Shown here one piece after another: positions 8,805 through 17,123 of a DNA stretch of 64,000 bases; positions within the stretch are counted from its first letter, which is position 1, and every line of letters starts with the position of its first letter. Where the stretch lies: assembly GCA_900541835.1 (NCBI GenBank), contig UQLL01000006.1, positions 29,300 to 93,299 on the forward strand, read 5' to 3'. The notes beneath the pieces were generated by a model. The model saw only the letters and a list, made by a program, of their open reading frames with translations. It ran no database searches and was not told where the DNA came from. Position numbers and translations under genes: made by a program. Origin of the DNA: an uncultured Porphyromonadaceae bacterium (GTDB taxonomy: Bacteria > Bacteroidota > Bacteroidia > Bacteroidales > Muribaculaceae).

Positions 8805-9443
8805 GTGACAGTCAAAGAGCGATACGAGGGCGTGATAGCGTGGTTCCTCAAGAATATGCCGGAGCCGCGCACGGAACTGCAGTATGACACGCCTTTCCAC
8901 CTGCTGCTGGCCGTGATCCTGTCGGCGCAGTGCACCGACAAGCGCGTCAACATCGTCACTCCGCCGCTGTTCGAGGCCTACCCCACCCCATACGAGCTGG
9001 CCGCGGCCTCCGAGGAACAGGTCTACGAATACATCCGTAGCGTCACCTTCCCCAACAACAAGACCCGCTCGCTGCTGAAGGCGGCGCGCATGCTCGTCGA
9101 CGACTTCGGCGGCGAGGTGCCCTCTGACCTGGACTCGCTGATGAAGCTGCCCGGCGTAGGGCGCAAGACGGCCAACGTCATGCTGGCCGTGGTGTGGAAC
9201 CGAGCCGCGATGGCCGTCGACACGCACGTCTTCCGCGTCAGCGAGCGCCTCGGCCTGACGCGCAACTCGAAGAATCCGCTCACCACAGAGCGCACCCTGG
9301 TACGGCACATTCCCGAAGAGCTCCTATCCACGGCACACCACTGGCTCATCCTGCACGGCCGCTACGTCTGCAAGGCACGCCGTCCCCTCTGCCTCGACTG
9401 CGGCCTTCGCCCTTTCTGCCGCGAATACAATAAGAAAAAATAG
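8805..9443 (+). CDS. nth: Endonuclease III (DNA glycosylase/AP lyase)
   Basis: Product of 212 aa from a GTG start three bases after the pheS stop. It removes oxidised pyrimidines and cuts abasic sites in base-excision repair. Helix-hairpin-helix LPGVGRKTANVML (about residues 115-127) carries the catalytic lysine, and VDTHVFRVSERL holds the catalytic aspartate. The [4Fe-4S] cysteines follow the family spacing C-x6-C-x2-C-x5-C in CKARRPLCLDCGLRPFC at the C-terminus. The restriction-modification cassette begins only 15 bases downstream, so read-through from pheS-nth into hsdM is possible. Confidence 0.97.
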   Translation: MTVKERYEGVIAWFLKNMPEPRTELQYDTPFHLLLAVILSAQCTDKRVNIVTPPLFEAYPTPYELAAASEEQVYEYIRSVTFPNNKTRSLLKAARMLVDDFGGEVPSDLDSLMKLPGVGRKTANVMLAVVWNRAAMAVDTHVFRVSERLGLTRNSKNPLTTERTLVRHIPEELLSTAHHWLILHGRYVCKARRPLCLDCGLRPFCREYNKKK

Positions 9444-9458
9444 CCTCTTAGCGCTCAG

Positions 9459-11327
9459 ATGCTTTGTGAGATGGATCAAGCTCAATATAGCAGACTGTTC
9501 TCGTTCCTTTGGAACATCGCTAACGATGTCCTCGTTCATGCCTTCAACAAAGGCGACTATAAGGACATCATCATGCCGATGCTCGTTCTTCGTCGCATCG
9601 ACGTGCTGCTTGAACCGACCAAAGCAAAAGTGCTTGAACGCAAAGCACAGCTCGACCAGTTCGGCGTTACCAATCAAGATCAGGTGCTGTGTATGGTTAG
9701 TGGCTTCCCGTTCTACAACACCTCGCAATTTACACTAAAAACCCTAATCAACGAAACCGACCCGCAACGTCTTAAACAAAACTTCATCGACTACATCAAC
9801 GGTTATAGCGAAGATGTTCTCGATGTTTTGGATAAATTGAGGCTCCGTACTCAAATCGACTTCCTTACCGAAACCGGCAGACTTGGCTCTTTGATTCAGA
9901 AGTTCACCGATACTTCAATCAACCTCTCCATCAAACCTGTGGTTGATGATGAAGGCAACGAAATACTCCCGGCTCTCGACAACCACACAATGGGTACTAT
10001 CTTCGAGGAACTGCTTCGCAAGTTCAACGAAGAAAATAATGTAACTGAAGCCGGAGAGCACTTCACGCCGCGTGACTACGTCAAGCTACTTGCCGACCTC
10101 GCTGTGCTCCCTGTGAAGCACAATCTCTCGGACGGTACTCCCTACGGCGTGTACGATGGAGCGTGTGGTACGGGCGGTATTCTCTCGATTGTGCAAGAGC
10201 GCATCAACGAATTCTTCCCAAAATCAAACATCAGCCTTTACGGACAGGAAATTCAAGCCAACACTTTTGCCACCTGCAAGGCCGACATGATGATTTCGGG
10301 TGTGCTGCCACGCACCACATATTCACTCCAAGGTAATTCTCGCAAATATATCGCTTTCGGCTCAACCATAAGCGACGACGGGCACCCAGGCGAAACCTAC
10401 GATTTTTGTATTTCAAATCCACCCTTCGGCACTCCGTGGAAAGAGGATTTATACCAAAAAGGATTGACCGACAAAGAAAAGAAAAAATTCAACGACGCCC
10501 GCTTCAATCTCGAATACGACGGCGAAGGCGAGTATTCTTTCCTTCCCGACATAGGCGACTGCCAGATGCTTTTCCTCGCTAACAATATAAGCCGAATGAA
10601 AGATACGCCGCTCGGCACTCGCATCGTTGAAATTCATAACGGTTCATCACTCTTTACAGGCAAAGCCGGAGGCGGCGAAAGCAACCTACGCCGTTATATC
10701 ATCGAGAACGACCTACTCGAAGCCATCATAGCTTTGCCTGAGAAAATGTTTTACAACACCGGTATAGGCACCTACGTTTGGATTGTCACCAACCGCAAGG
10801 CTCCAAACCGTCGAGGCAAAGTACAACTTATCAACGCTACCGAATTTAAGTCGCCGCTGCGCAAAAATCTCGGTGAGAAAAACTGCGAGCTGTCAGACGA
10901 TGACCGCACCCGCATCCTCGAATTGCTGATGAATTTCGAGGAAACTCCCGAAAGCAAAATATTCGACAACGAAGAGTTTGGCTATTGGGAGGTGCCGGTT
11001 CTCCGCCCGAAGCGCAACAAAGACGGCGACATCGTATATAAGAAAGCCAAGAAAGGGCAAGAGCCTGAAATCGAATACGCAAAAAACCGCAATGAGAGTG
11101 AACGCGTACCACTCACTTACCCCGGAGGCGTCGAGGCTTTCTACGAGAACGAAGTAGCGCCTTACGACTCCGAAGCCCGCTTTGGCCAACCTATACTCGG
11201 CTATGAGCTTTCATTTATCAAATTCTTCTACAAGCCAGTCGAACTGCGGCCTCTCGCCGATATTCGCGCCGACATACGCGATATTGAGGCTCGCACAGCC
11301 GGTATGTTAGACCAAATCCTCGATTAA
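9459..11327 (+). CDS. hsdM: Type I restriction-modification DNA methyltransferase subunit
   Basis: Product of 622 aa (ATG 9459; an alternative ATG at 9471 gives MDQAQYSRLF...). N6-adenine methylase: SAM-binding GACGTGGIL at about residue 236, catalytic NPPF (CISNPPFGTPW) at about residue 320. N-terminal HsdM_N helical domain with IIMPMLVLRRIDVLL. It pairs with HsdS to modify host DNA and, with HsdR, forms the restriction complex. First gene of the cassette hsdM-hsdS-yhcG-hsdR, spaced three bases from hsdS. Base composition is visibly lower in GC than pheS-nth, suggesting acquisition by transfer. Confidence 0.96.
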   Translation: MLCEMDQAQYSRLFSFLWNIANDVLVHAFNKGDYKDIIMPMLVLRRIDVLLEPTKAKVLERKAQLDQFGVTNQDQVLCMVSGFPFYNTSQFTLKTLINETDPQRLKQNFIDYINGYSEDVLDVLDKLRLRTQIDFLTETGRLGSLIQKFTDTSINLSIKPVVDDEGNEILPALDNHTMGTIFEELLRKFNEENNVTEAGEHFTPRDYVKLLADLAVLPVKHNLSDGTPYGVYDGACGTGGILSIVQERINEFFPKSNISLYGQEIQANTFATCKADMMISGVLPRTTYSLQGNSRKYIAFGSTISDDGHPGETYDFCISNPPFGTPWKEDLYQKGLTDKEKKKFNDARFNLEYDGEGEYSFLPDIGDCQMLFLANNISRMKDTPLGTRIVEIHNGSSLFTGKAGGGESNLRRYIIENDLLEAIIALPEKMFYNTGIGTYVWIVTNRKAPNRRGKVQLINATEFKSPLRKNLGEKNCELSDDDRTRILELLMNFEETPESKIFDNEEFGYWEVPVLRPKRNKDGDIVYKKAKKGQEPEIEYAKNRNESERVPLTYPGGVEAFYENEVAPYDSEARFGQPILGYELSFIKFFYKPVELRPLADIRADIRDIEARTAGMLDQILD

Positions 11328-11330
11328 GCT

Positions 11331-11903
11331 ATGCAATACGAATATTCTAACGCAAATCTCTTGCTGTTTGATAAGTATCCTTCGCATTGGCAGCTTATTA
11401 GGGTTCGTAATCTTCTAAAAGAGGAGAACGAACAAGTTGGTAAAAGGACGACTTTCCCTTTATTATCCTTAACAAAAGGAGGCGTGATTTTCAGAGATAC
11501 TGAAAATGGCAAAGGGAAATTTCCAAAGGACTTCGAGTCTTATAAAGTCGTAGTTCCTGGTAATATAATATTCTGCTTATTTGATATCGACGAAACCCCA
11601 CGCACTGTTGGGCTATCGTCAGTCGGAGGAATGATTACAGGAGCCTATGACGTCTTCAGTATTAACACCTCGTTAAGTTTGCCTGAATTTATATATTATT
11701 ATTTTCTCGCAGTAGACGACAATAAAGCTCTTAGACCATTTTATTCCGGATTAAGGAAAGTTGTTCAGATGCCAAAGTTTTTAGGCATCCAAACACCAGT
11801 CCCGCCGCTCGACGAGCAGAAGAAAATCGTTGAATTTCTTTCAACTAAAACTTTAAGTATTGATGCGCAACAGAGAGAGAGAGAGAGAGTTACGTCTGCT
11901 TGA
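11331..11903 (+). CDS. hsdS: Type I specificity subunit, N-terminal half (phase-off frame)
   Basis: In the present sequence this frame encodes 190 aa: the first target-recognition domain (YPSHWQLIRVRNLLKEEN... to ...VPPLDEQKKIVEFLSTK) and the start of the central conserved helix. It then runs through an (AG)9 tract and stops after RERERVTSA. With 7 or 10 AG units the frame would continue into ELRLLDELKQTEIANVVTRG, the usual HsdS centre, and through a second recognition domain to 12606 (about 425 aa in all). HsdS sets the DNA sequence read by the methylase and endonuclease. The coding sequence is AT-rich, as is common for recognition domains. A truncated half subunit could still pair as a dimer, but that is inference. 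Confidence 0.9.
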   Translation: MQYEYSNANLLLFDKYPSHWQLIRVRNLLKEENEQVGKRTTFPLLSLTKGGVIFRDTENGKGKFPKDFESYKVVVPGNIIFCLFDIDETPRTVGLSSVGGMITGAYDVFSINTSLSLPEFIYYYFLAVDDNKALRPFYSGLRKVVQMPKFLGIQTPVPPLDEQKKIVEFLSTKTLSIDAQQRERERVTSA

Positions 11904-12606
11904 CGAGCTAAAACAGACCGAAATCGCAAACGTCGTCACACGGGGCTTAAACCCCGATGTGCCGATGAAAGACAGCGGCATTCCGTGGATAGGTCAGATA
12001 CCTGCACACTGGGAAATAAAATACCTATTTCAGCTTGCTAAAGAGCATTGCATCTCGAATAAGGAAATTCATCACCAGAATCTTTTATCACTAAGTTACG
12101 GGCGTATTGTCCGTAAAGATATTAATACAACAGACGGCTTACTTCCAGAATCATTTGACACATATCAAGTTGTTGAACCTGGCAATATAATTCTTCGACT
12201 TACAGACCTTCAAAACGACCATAAGAGTCTAAGAGTTGGACTTGTAACTGAAGAAGGTATAATAACTTCAGCTTATGTTTGTCTTGAAATCAATCAAGAT
12301 TTCGACCCTGTGTATTTTTATAATATGCTCCATTCATATGATCTGAAAAAAGTCTTTTATTCTATGGGCGGAGGACTTCGCCAAAATCTAAATTATCAAG
12401 GGTTGCGTAAGTTAGAAATTATTCTGCCTCCCATCGAGGAACAGAAAGCGATTGTGGAATATATTCAGCAGAAGAACTCCGCGATTGATGAAATGATTGC
12501 CAACCTCCGTGCCGAGATTGACTTCCTTACAGAATACAAGCAACGCCTTATTGCCGACGTGGTGACAGGGCAGTTAAATGTTCAAAACCTCAACAACCAT
12601 GAATAA
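11863..12606 (+). CDS. hsdS: Type I specificity subunit, C-terminal half
   Basis: This frame holds the central helix, the second recognition domain (GIPWIGQIPAHWEIKYLFQLAKE...) and the C-terminal conserved helix (PIEEQKAIVEYIQQKNSAIDEMI...RLIADVVTGQLNV). It has an ATG at 11863 in the correct frame just before the AG tract, so in the (AG)9 state this half (247 aa) might be made on its own, its start overlapping the end of the first half by 41 bases. In states with 7 or 10 units the two frames fuse. Its stop (12604-12606) overlaps the start of the next gene by eight bases. Confidence 0.85.
   Translation: MRNRERERELRLLDELKQTEIANVVTRGLNPDVPMKDSGIPWIGQIPAHWEIKYLFQLAKEHCISNKEIHHQNLLSLSYGRIVRKDINTTDGLLPESFDTYQVVEPGNIILRLTDLQNDHKSLRVGLVTEEGIITSAYVCLEINQDFDPVYFYNMLHSYDLKKVFYSMGGGLRQNLNYQGLRKLEIILPPIEEQKAIVEYIQQKNSAIDEMIANLRAEIDFLTEYKQRLIADVVTGQLNVQNLNNHE
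11872..11889 (+). repeat. (AG)9 dinucleotide tract inside hsdS
   Basis: Nine uninterrupted AG units. They encode alternating Arg and Glu in the central helix. Reading through it: 9 units gives stop at 11903, 8 units also stops soon after, 7 or 10 units joins both halves of HsdS. Such a tract is prone to slipped-strand change. Confidence 0.95.
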
Positions 12607-13654
12607 TCTTTCAAAAATAAAACCAAATGAGGGAAAGTCGCTATTGAACGACATCCGAGCTATTCTGACAGAAGCAAGGCGCAAAGTCTACGCTACTGCC
12701 AATGCCGCAATGGTTCAGGCATACTGGAATGTGGGCCGATTGATAGTCGAGGCTCAAGGAGGCTCTGAACGCGCCGCCTATGGCGACGGTTTGCTGAAAC
12801 GTATGGCAAGTCAACTCACCGTTGAATTTGGCAAGGGATTCACTTACTCTAATCTTAAGAATATGAGGCAATTTTATGTGACTTTCCCAAATTGCCACAC
12901 ACTGTGTAGCCAATTGAGCTGGTCACATTACAGACTTTTGATGAGAGTGGACAATCCCAAGGCTCGCAAGTACTACGCAGAGGAAGCAGCCCAAGGTAAC
13001 TGGAGCGTCAGGCAGCTTGAAAGGCAAATATATACCCAGTATTATGAGCGTCTTCTGTCGACTCATCGCGATGACTCGGTTGTAGAAGGGATTATCAAGG
13101 CAAACCTCCCCGCAAAGCCCGAGCAGTTCGATCCTTTGACGCTGATTCACGATCCATTCATTCTTGAATTTGTCGGTGCGGAAGAAGACACCGAATGGAA
13201 AGAGAGTGAGCTGGAGAGCGCCTTGATTTCTCATCTTCAAGATTTCATGCTTGAACTTGGGCGAGGATTTGCTTTTGTAGGACGTCAGAAGCGAATTACA
13301 ATTGACGGACAGAGCTTCTACCCAGACCTGGTCTTCTATAACACCATAACGCACAGTTATATCATTATTGACCTGAAAACCGGAAAAGCTGACTACAGCG
13401 ACGTTGGGCAGATGCAGCTATATGTAAATTACTACAATATGGACGTGTGCCAGCCGGACGACAATCCTACAGTCGGCATCATTCTCTGCGCCAAGAAGAA
13501 CGATGCGGTTATAAGGTATACACTTGGCGACCGCAAGGACATTGGCGTATTTCAGGCTAAATATGACCTTGTGATGCCCACGGAGGATGAACTGCGCCGC
13601 GAGATCGAAATTACACGCGAAAAATTCAAACTAATTCACGGAATGGAGGATTGA
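12599..13654 (+). CDS. YhcG/DUF1016-family PDDEXK nuclease
   Basis: Product of 351 aa from ATG 12599, overlapping the hsdS stop. N-terminal DUF1016_N winged-helix region (VYATANAAMVQAYWNVGRLI, about residues 20-150), C-terminal PDDEXK nuclease-like domain: IDGQSFYPDLVFYN then YIIIDLKTGKADYSDVGQMQLYVNYY with the D...D-x-K core near residue 257. Family knowledge: such genes are frequent in type I restriction and other defence loci; their role is not settled. Placed between hsdS and hsdR and only one base from hsdR, so it is part of the operon. It may add a nuclease to the cassette or repair/recycle DNA ends; this is inference. Confidence 0.88.
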   Translation: MNNLSKIKPNEGKSLLNDIRAILTEARRKVYATANAAMVQAYWNVGRLIVEAQGGSERAAYGDGLLKRMASQLTVEFGKGFTYSNLKNMRQFYVTFPNCHTLCSQLSWSHYRLLMRVDNPKARKYYAEEAAQGNWSVRQLERQIYTQYYERLLSTHRDDSVVEGIIKANLPAKPEQFDPLTLIHDPFILEFVGAEEDTEWKESELESALISHLQDFMLELGRGFAFVGRQKRITIDGQSFYPDLVFYNTITHSYIIIDLKTGKADYSDVGQMQLYVNYYNMDVCQPDDNPTVGIILCAKKNDAVIRYTLGDRKDIGVFQAKYDLVMPTEDELRREIEITREKFKLIHGMED

Positions 13655-13655
13655 C

Positions 13656-16586
13656 ATGGCCGTTAACACCACCGAAAAAGGACTCGAAGATATTATCGTT
13701 GACTATCTGCGCGATGTCAACGGTTACAATCAGGGCGGCAGCTCTGAATATAACAAAACATACGCTCTGCTTCCCGACCGCGTGGAGGCGTTCATACGCC
13801 GTACCCAGCCCGAAAAGGCCGAAGAATTGCGTGTGTTCGACACTCCCTCGGAACGCAACAAATTCTTCACTCGCCTTCGTGATGAAATCACCAGACGCGG
13901 TGTGACCGACGTGTTGCGCAAAGGCTTCCGCTATATCACACTCCATTTTGACCTCTATTATGTTTTGCCGAGTGAACTAAACCCCACGGCAAAACGGCTC
14001 TACGAGGATAACGATTTTACCGTTATCCGTCAGCTTCATTACAGCCCTACCGACACAATGCTCTCTATCGACGTGGCATTGTTTATCAACGGTCTGCCTG
14101 TGGTGACAATGGAGCTGAAAAATCACTTTACCGGCCAGACAATCGAAAACGCCAAGGCGCAGTATCAGAACGACCGCGACCCCAAAGACCTGCTTTTCAA
14201 GCCCAAGCGCTGCGCCGTGCATCTCGCCGTCGATGATACCGACATCGCCATGTGCTCGATGCTTGCCGGGAAAGGCAGTTGGTTCCTGCCGTTCAACAAG
14301 GGCAACAACGGCGGCAAAGGTAACCCGGTCAATCCTAACGGACTGAAAACCGCCTACCTTTGGGAAGATGTTCTGACAAAGAAAAGCCTCAGCAATATCC
14401 TCGAAGACTTCGCACAGGTAATCAAGGGAAAGGACGTCAAGACCAAAACAAAGGTGATTTGGCCCCGTTATCATCAGCTCGAAGTGGTGCGCCGACTCCT
14501 TAAGGAAACCAAAGAGAAAGGAGTGGGCCACCGTTACCTCATTCAACACTCAGCCGGTTCGGGCAAGTCCAACTCAATTACTTGGCTCGCATATCAGCTT
14601 GTCGGCCTGTTGAAGGGCAATCAGCCGGTGGTTGACAGCGTAATTGTCGTTACCGACCGTGTCAACCTCGACAAGCAGATACGCGACAACATCCGCTCAT
14701 TCCAAAAGCTCTCTAATGTAGTGGCATGGGCCGACAGCAGCGAAAACCTCGCGTCTGCCCTCAAAGGCGGTAAGAAAATCATCATCACGATAGTACACAA
14801 ATTCCCGTTCATTCTCGACGCAATAGGCTCAACGCTGAAAAACAGCCGTTTCGCCATCATCATCGACGAAGCCCACAGTTCGCAGAACGGCTCTATGTCG
14901 GCGAAAATGAACATCGGTGTCAGCGGCAATGCCTCGGAGGACGACGAAGACCTCGAAGATAAAATCGCCAAGATTGTTGCGGGTCGCAAAATGGCGGCCA
15001 ATGCCAACTATTACGCTTTCACAGCCACTCCGAAGAACAAGACCCTCGAAATGTTCGGTACGCCGTTGCCTCCCGACTCCGAGGGCAATATTCAACACGT
15101 ACCGTTCCACGTCTATTCAATGAAGCAAGCTATCGAAGAAGGCTTTATCATGGACGTGTTGCAGAACTACACACCGTATCAGAGCTACTACAAGGTAGTC
15201 CGTGCCATTGAGGAAGACCCGGAATTTGACAAGAAACAAGCATCGGCAAAAATCCGCGCATGGGTCGAGGCACAGCCCGAAACCATCGAGTCGAAAGCCC
15301 GTATCATCGTCGAACACTTCCACGAAAACGTAATTAACAAAGGCAAGGTCGGCGGTCAGGCCCGCGCAATGGTAGTGACATCAAGCATCATCCGCGCCAT
15401 CGATTTCTTCTACTCCATTTCAAAGAAATTGCGTGAACGCAACAGCCCGTTCAAGGCCATTGTCGCTTTCTCCGGCGAAAAGGAATACAACGGCAAAATG
15501 GTTAACGAGGCATCGGTCAATGGCTTCCCCTCGTCGGAAATCGAAGAACGCATGGGGCAAGACCCTTACCGCATACTCATTGTGGCCGACAAATTCCAGA
15601 CCGGCTACGACCAGCCTTTGCTCCATACAATGTATGTAGACAAGGTGCTGAGTGATGTTAAGGCAGTTCAGACTCTTTCTCGCCTTAACCGCTGCCACCC
15701 GAAGAAGCGAGACACTTTCGTGCTCGACTTCGCGGGCAACACGCAGCTTGTGGCCGAAGCCTTCCAAAAGTATTACAAAGCTACCAACCTTAACCGGGAG
15801 ACTGACCCCAACAAGCTCAACGACCTTCTCGCCAAGATTGAAGAATATAATATCTTCACTATGGACGAGGTGGAAGAAATCAACCGCATCTATCTCTCAG
15901 AGCAAGACCGCACAATGCTCGACCCAATACTCGATGCCGCTGTCGAACGGTTCAAAGAGCTTGGTGATGACGGCAAGATTGACTGCAAGAGTGCAATCAA
16001 AGGCTATAACAGAATCTATCCTTTCCTTGCCGCCGTCATACCGCAAAGCTCTGCATATTGGGAGAAAATGTATATTTACCTGCATCTGCTTGCCGCCAAA
16101 CTTCCGCGCATACCGCGTGAAGACTGGACCGAGGGTTTGATTGACGCTATCGACTTCGACCAATACCGTTCAATCAAACAAGCCGAGGCGCAGTTCCAGA
16201 TGGAGAACGAAGATACAGGCATTGACCCCGTTCCCGTCGGAGGCGGTGGCTCGACCTCTGACCCCGACTTCGATAAGCTCTCGAATATTTTGGAAGAGTT
16301 CAACGCCACCTTCGGGGGCATTGAATGGGAGCACCCGGAAGAAGCCATCGAGCAGATTCGCCAATTGCCGGAACGCCTCGCTGCCAACGAAAACTTCTCA
16401 AACGCCGTTCGCCGAAGCGACGAACAAATGGCAGAGATAGAATCTAACAACGCTTTATTCCAAATCGTTGTCGAACTGTTAAGCGAGAAAACGGAATTTG
16501 CCCGCAACTATCTCGACAACCCGCAGTTTCAGGCATTTGTCAATCAACGTGTGTTTAATCAAGCATATAACCAAGTTGCTCAATAA
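13656..16586 (+). CDS. hsdR: Type I restriction endonuclease subunit R
   Basis: Product of 976 aa. N-terminal nuclease domain with D...ExK in LSIDVALFINGLPVVTMELKN (about residues 143-163). Helicase/translocase core: Walker A QHSAGSGKSNSITW near residue 300, DEAH box (IIIDEAHSSQNG) near residue 404, FTATPKNKTLEMFG motif III, and QTGYDQPLLHTMYVDK/ QTLSRLNR motifs of the second RecA-like domain. It cuts unmodified DNA after ATP-driven translocation together with HsdM and HsdS. All key motifs are intact, so restriction activity depends on the state of hsdS. It starts one base after the DUF1016 gene and ends one base before the ASCH fragment. Confidence 0.97.
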   Translation: MAVNTTEKGLEDIIVDYLRDVNGYNQGGSSEYNKTYALLPDRVEAFIRRTQPEKAEELRVFDTPSERNKFFTRLRDEITRRGVTDVLRKGFRYITLHFDLYYVLPSELNPTAKRLYEDNDFTVIRQLHYSPTDTMLSIDVALFINGLPVVTMELKNHFTGQTIENAKAQYQNDRDPKDLLFKPKRCAVHLAVDDTDIAMCSMLAGKGSWFLPFNKGNNGGKGNPVNPNGLKTAYLWEDVLTKKSLSNILEDFAQVIKGKDVKTKTKVIWPRYHQLEVVRRLLKETKEKGVGHRYLIQHSAGSGKSNSITWLAYQLVGLLKGNQPVVDSVIVVTDRVNLDKQIRDNIRSFQKLSNVVAWADSSENLASALKGGKKIIITIVHKFPFILDAIGSTLKNSRFAIIIDEAHSSQNGSMSAKMNIGVSGNASEDDEDLEDKIAKIVAGRKMAANANYYAFTATPKNKTLEMFGTPLPPDSEGNIQHVPFHVYSMKQAIEEGFIMDVLQNYTPYQSYYKVVRAIEEDPEFDKKQASAKIRAWVEAQPETIESKARIIVEHFHENVINKGKVGGQARAMVVTSSIIRAIDFFYSISKKLRERNSPFKAIVAFSGEKEYNGKMVNEASVNGFPSSEIEERMGQDPYRILIVADKFQTGYDQPLLHTMYVDKVLSDVKAVQTLSRLNRCHPKKRDTFVLDFAGNTQLVAEAFQKYYKATNLNRETDPNKLNDLLAKIEEYNIFTMDEVEEINRIYLSEQDRTMLDPILDAAVERFKELGDDGKIDCKSAIKGYNRIYPFLAAVIPQSSAYWEKMYIYLHLLAAKLPRIPREDWTEGLIDAIDFDQYRSIKQAEAQFQMENEDTGIDPVPVGGGGSTSDPDFDKLSNILEEFNATFGGIEWEHPEEAIEQIRQLPERLAANENFSNAVRRSDEQMAEIESNNALFQIVVELLSEKTEFARNYLDNPQFQAFVNQRVFNQAYNQVAQ

Positions 16587-16587
16587 T

Positions 16588-16881
16588 ATGTGCATATCCA
16601 TACCGCAACTTTGGGCTTCGCCTATATGCGGCGGCATCAAGGACGTAGAAAACCGCTCATGGCGTGTGAACGATGCGCCAGGTCTCATCCTTATCCACGC
16701 CGGTAAGTCTATGCGCTTCAACCACGAAGAAAATCCTCTTTTCTTCGTGGTGCTTATGTCTAACGCCATAACCTTCGACTTGACCCTTTGGGATTTCGGA
16801 GAGCATGGCACAACCCACCTGCAACGCCCGATAAGTCAACCCCTTAGCCTATCGGCCTCTGTCGAGGCATCCTTAGTTTGA
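16588..16881 (+). CDS. ASCH-domain protein, probably truncated
   Basis: Product of 97 aa starting one base after the hsdR stop. The N-terminus CISIPQLWASPICGGIKDVENRSWR is a clear ASCH/PUA-like start (SIPQPWAxxIxxGxKDxENRxW in the family), followed by LILIHAGK. Beyond that the sequence stops resembling the family, and a 13-bp inverted repeat (16721-16751) lies inside the frame. Normal members are longer. I read it as a damaged gene whose 3' part was replaced or lost. ASCH proteins are RNA- or modified-base-binding; some are linked to defence or base modification. A role with the cassette is only suggested by position. Confidence 0.6.
   Translation: MCISIPQLWASPICGGIKDVENRSWRVNDAPGLILIHAGKSMRFNHEENPLFFVVLMSNAITFDLTLWDFGEHGTTHLQRPISQPLSLSASVEASLV
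16721..16751. repeat. 13-bp perfect inverted repeat in the ASCH reading frame
   Basis: ACCACGAAGAAAA and its reverse complement, five-base loop. No T-run follows on either strand within a few bases, so a terminator role for the hsd operon is possible but not typical. Confidence 0.8.
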
Positions 16882-16900
16882 AAAAAATTTTCGCCAAAGA

Positions 16901-16932
16901 CTTGCACGGTTACGGAAAAAGCCGTAACTTTG
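16901..16932 (+). promoter_or_regulatory. Promoter of tRNA-His
   Basis: -33 CTTG (16901-16904), 20 bases, -7 TAACTTTG (16925-16932); the tRNA begins about 40 bases later. Confidence 0.8.
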
Positions 16933-16973
16933 CAGCGCAAAAAGGGCAGAGGCTCCTATGCACAGTTTTCATG

Positions 16974-17047
16974 GTGGATGTAGCTCAGTTGGTTAGAGCG
17001 ACGGATTGTGGTTCCGTAGGTCGTGGGTTCGAGCCCCATCTTCCACC
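16974..17047 (+). tRNA. tRNA-His (GTG)
   Basis: Full cloverleaf: acceptor GTGGATG, D-arm AGCTCAGTTGGTTAGAGC, anticodon stem ACGGA/TCCGT with loop TTGTGGT (anticodon GTG), T-arm GTGGGTTCGAGCCCCAT. A G at 16973 and a C at 17047 fit the extra G-1:C73 pair of histidine tRNAs. CCA is not encoded. It marks the right side of the acquired restriction cassette. Confidence 0.95.
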
Positions 17048-17058
17048 CTACCCACAAA

Positions 17059-17086
17059 GGATGCAACCAGTTTGCATCCTTTTTTT
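17059..17086 (+). terminator. Terminator of tRNA-His
   Basis: Stem GGATGCAA/TTGCATCC (17059-17066, 17072-17079) followed by seven T. Confidence 0.9.
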
Positions 17087-17123
17087 GTTTACAATCCAGA
17101 TAATCAACGAAAACACACAGATC

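Noticed and set aside
9444..16972. hsdS shufflon with invertase
   Set aside because: No recombinase gene and no inverted copies of recognition domains; the AG tract explains the split instead.
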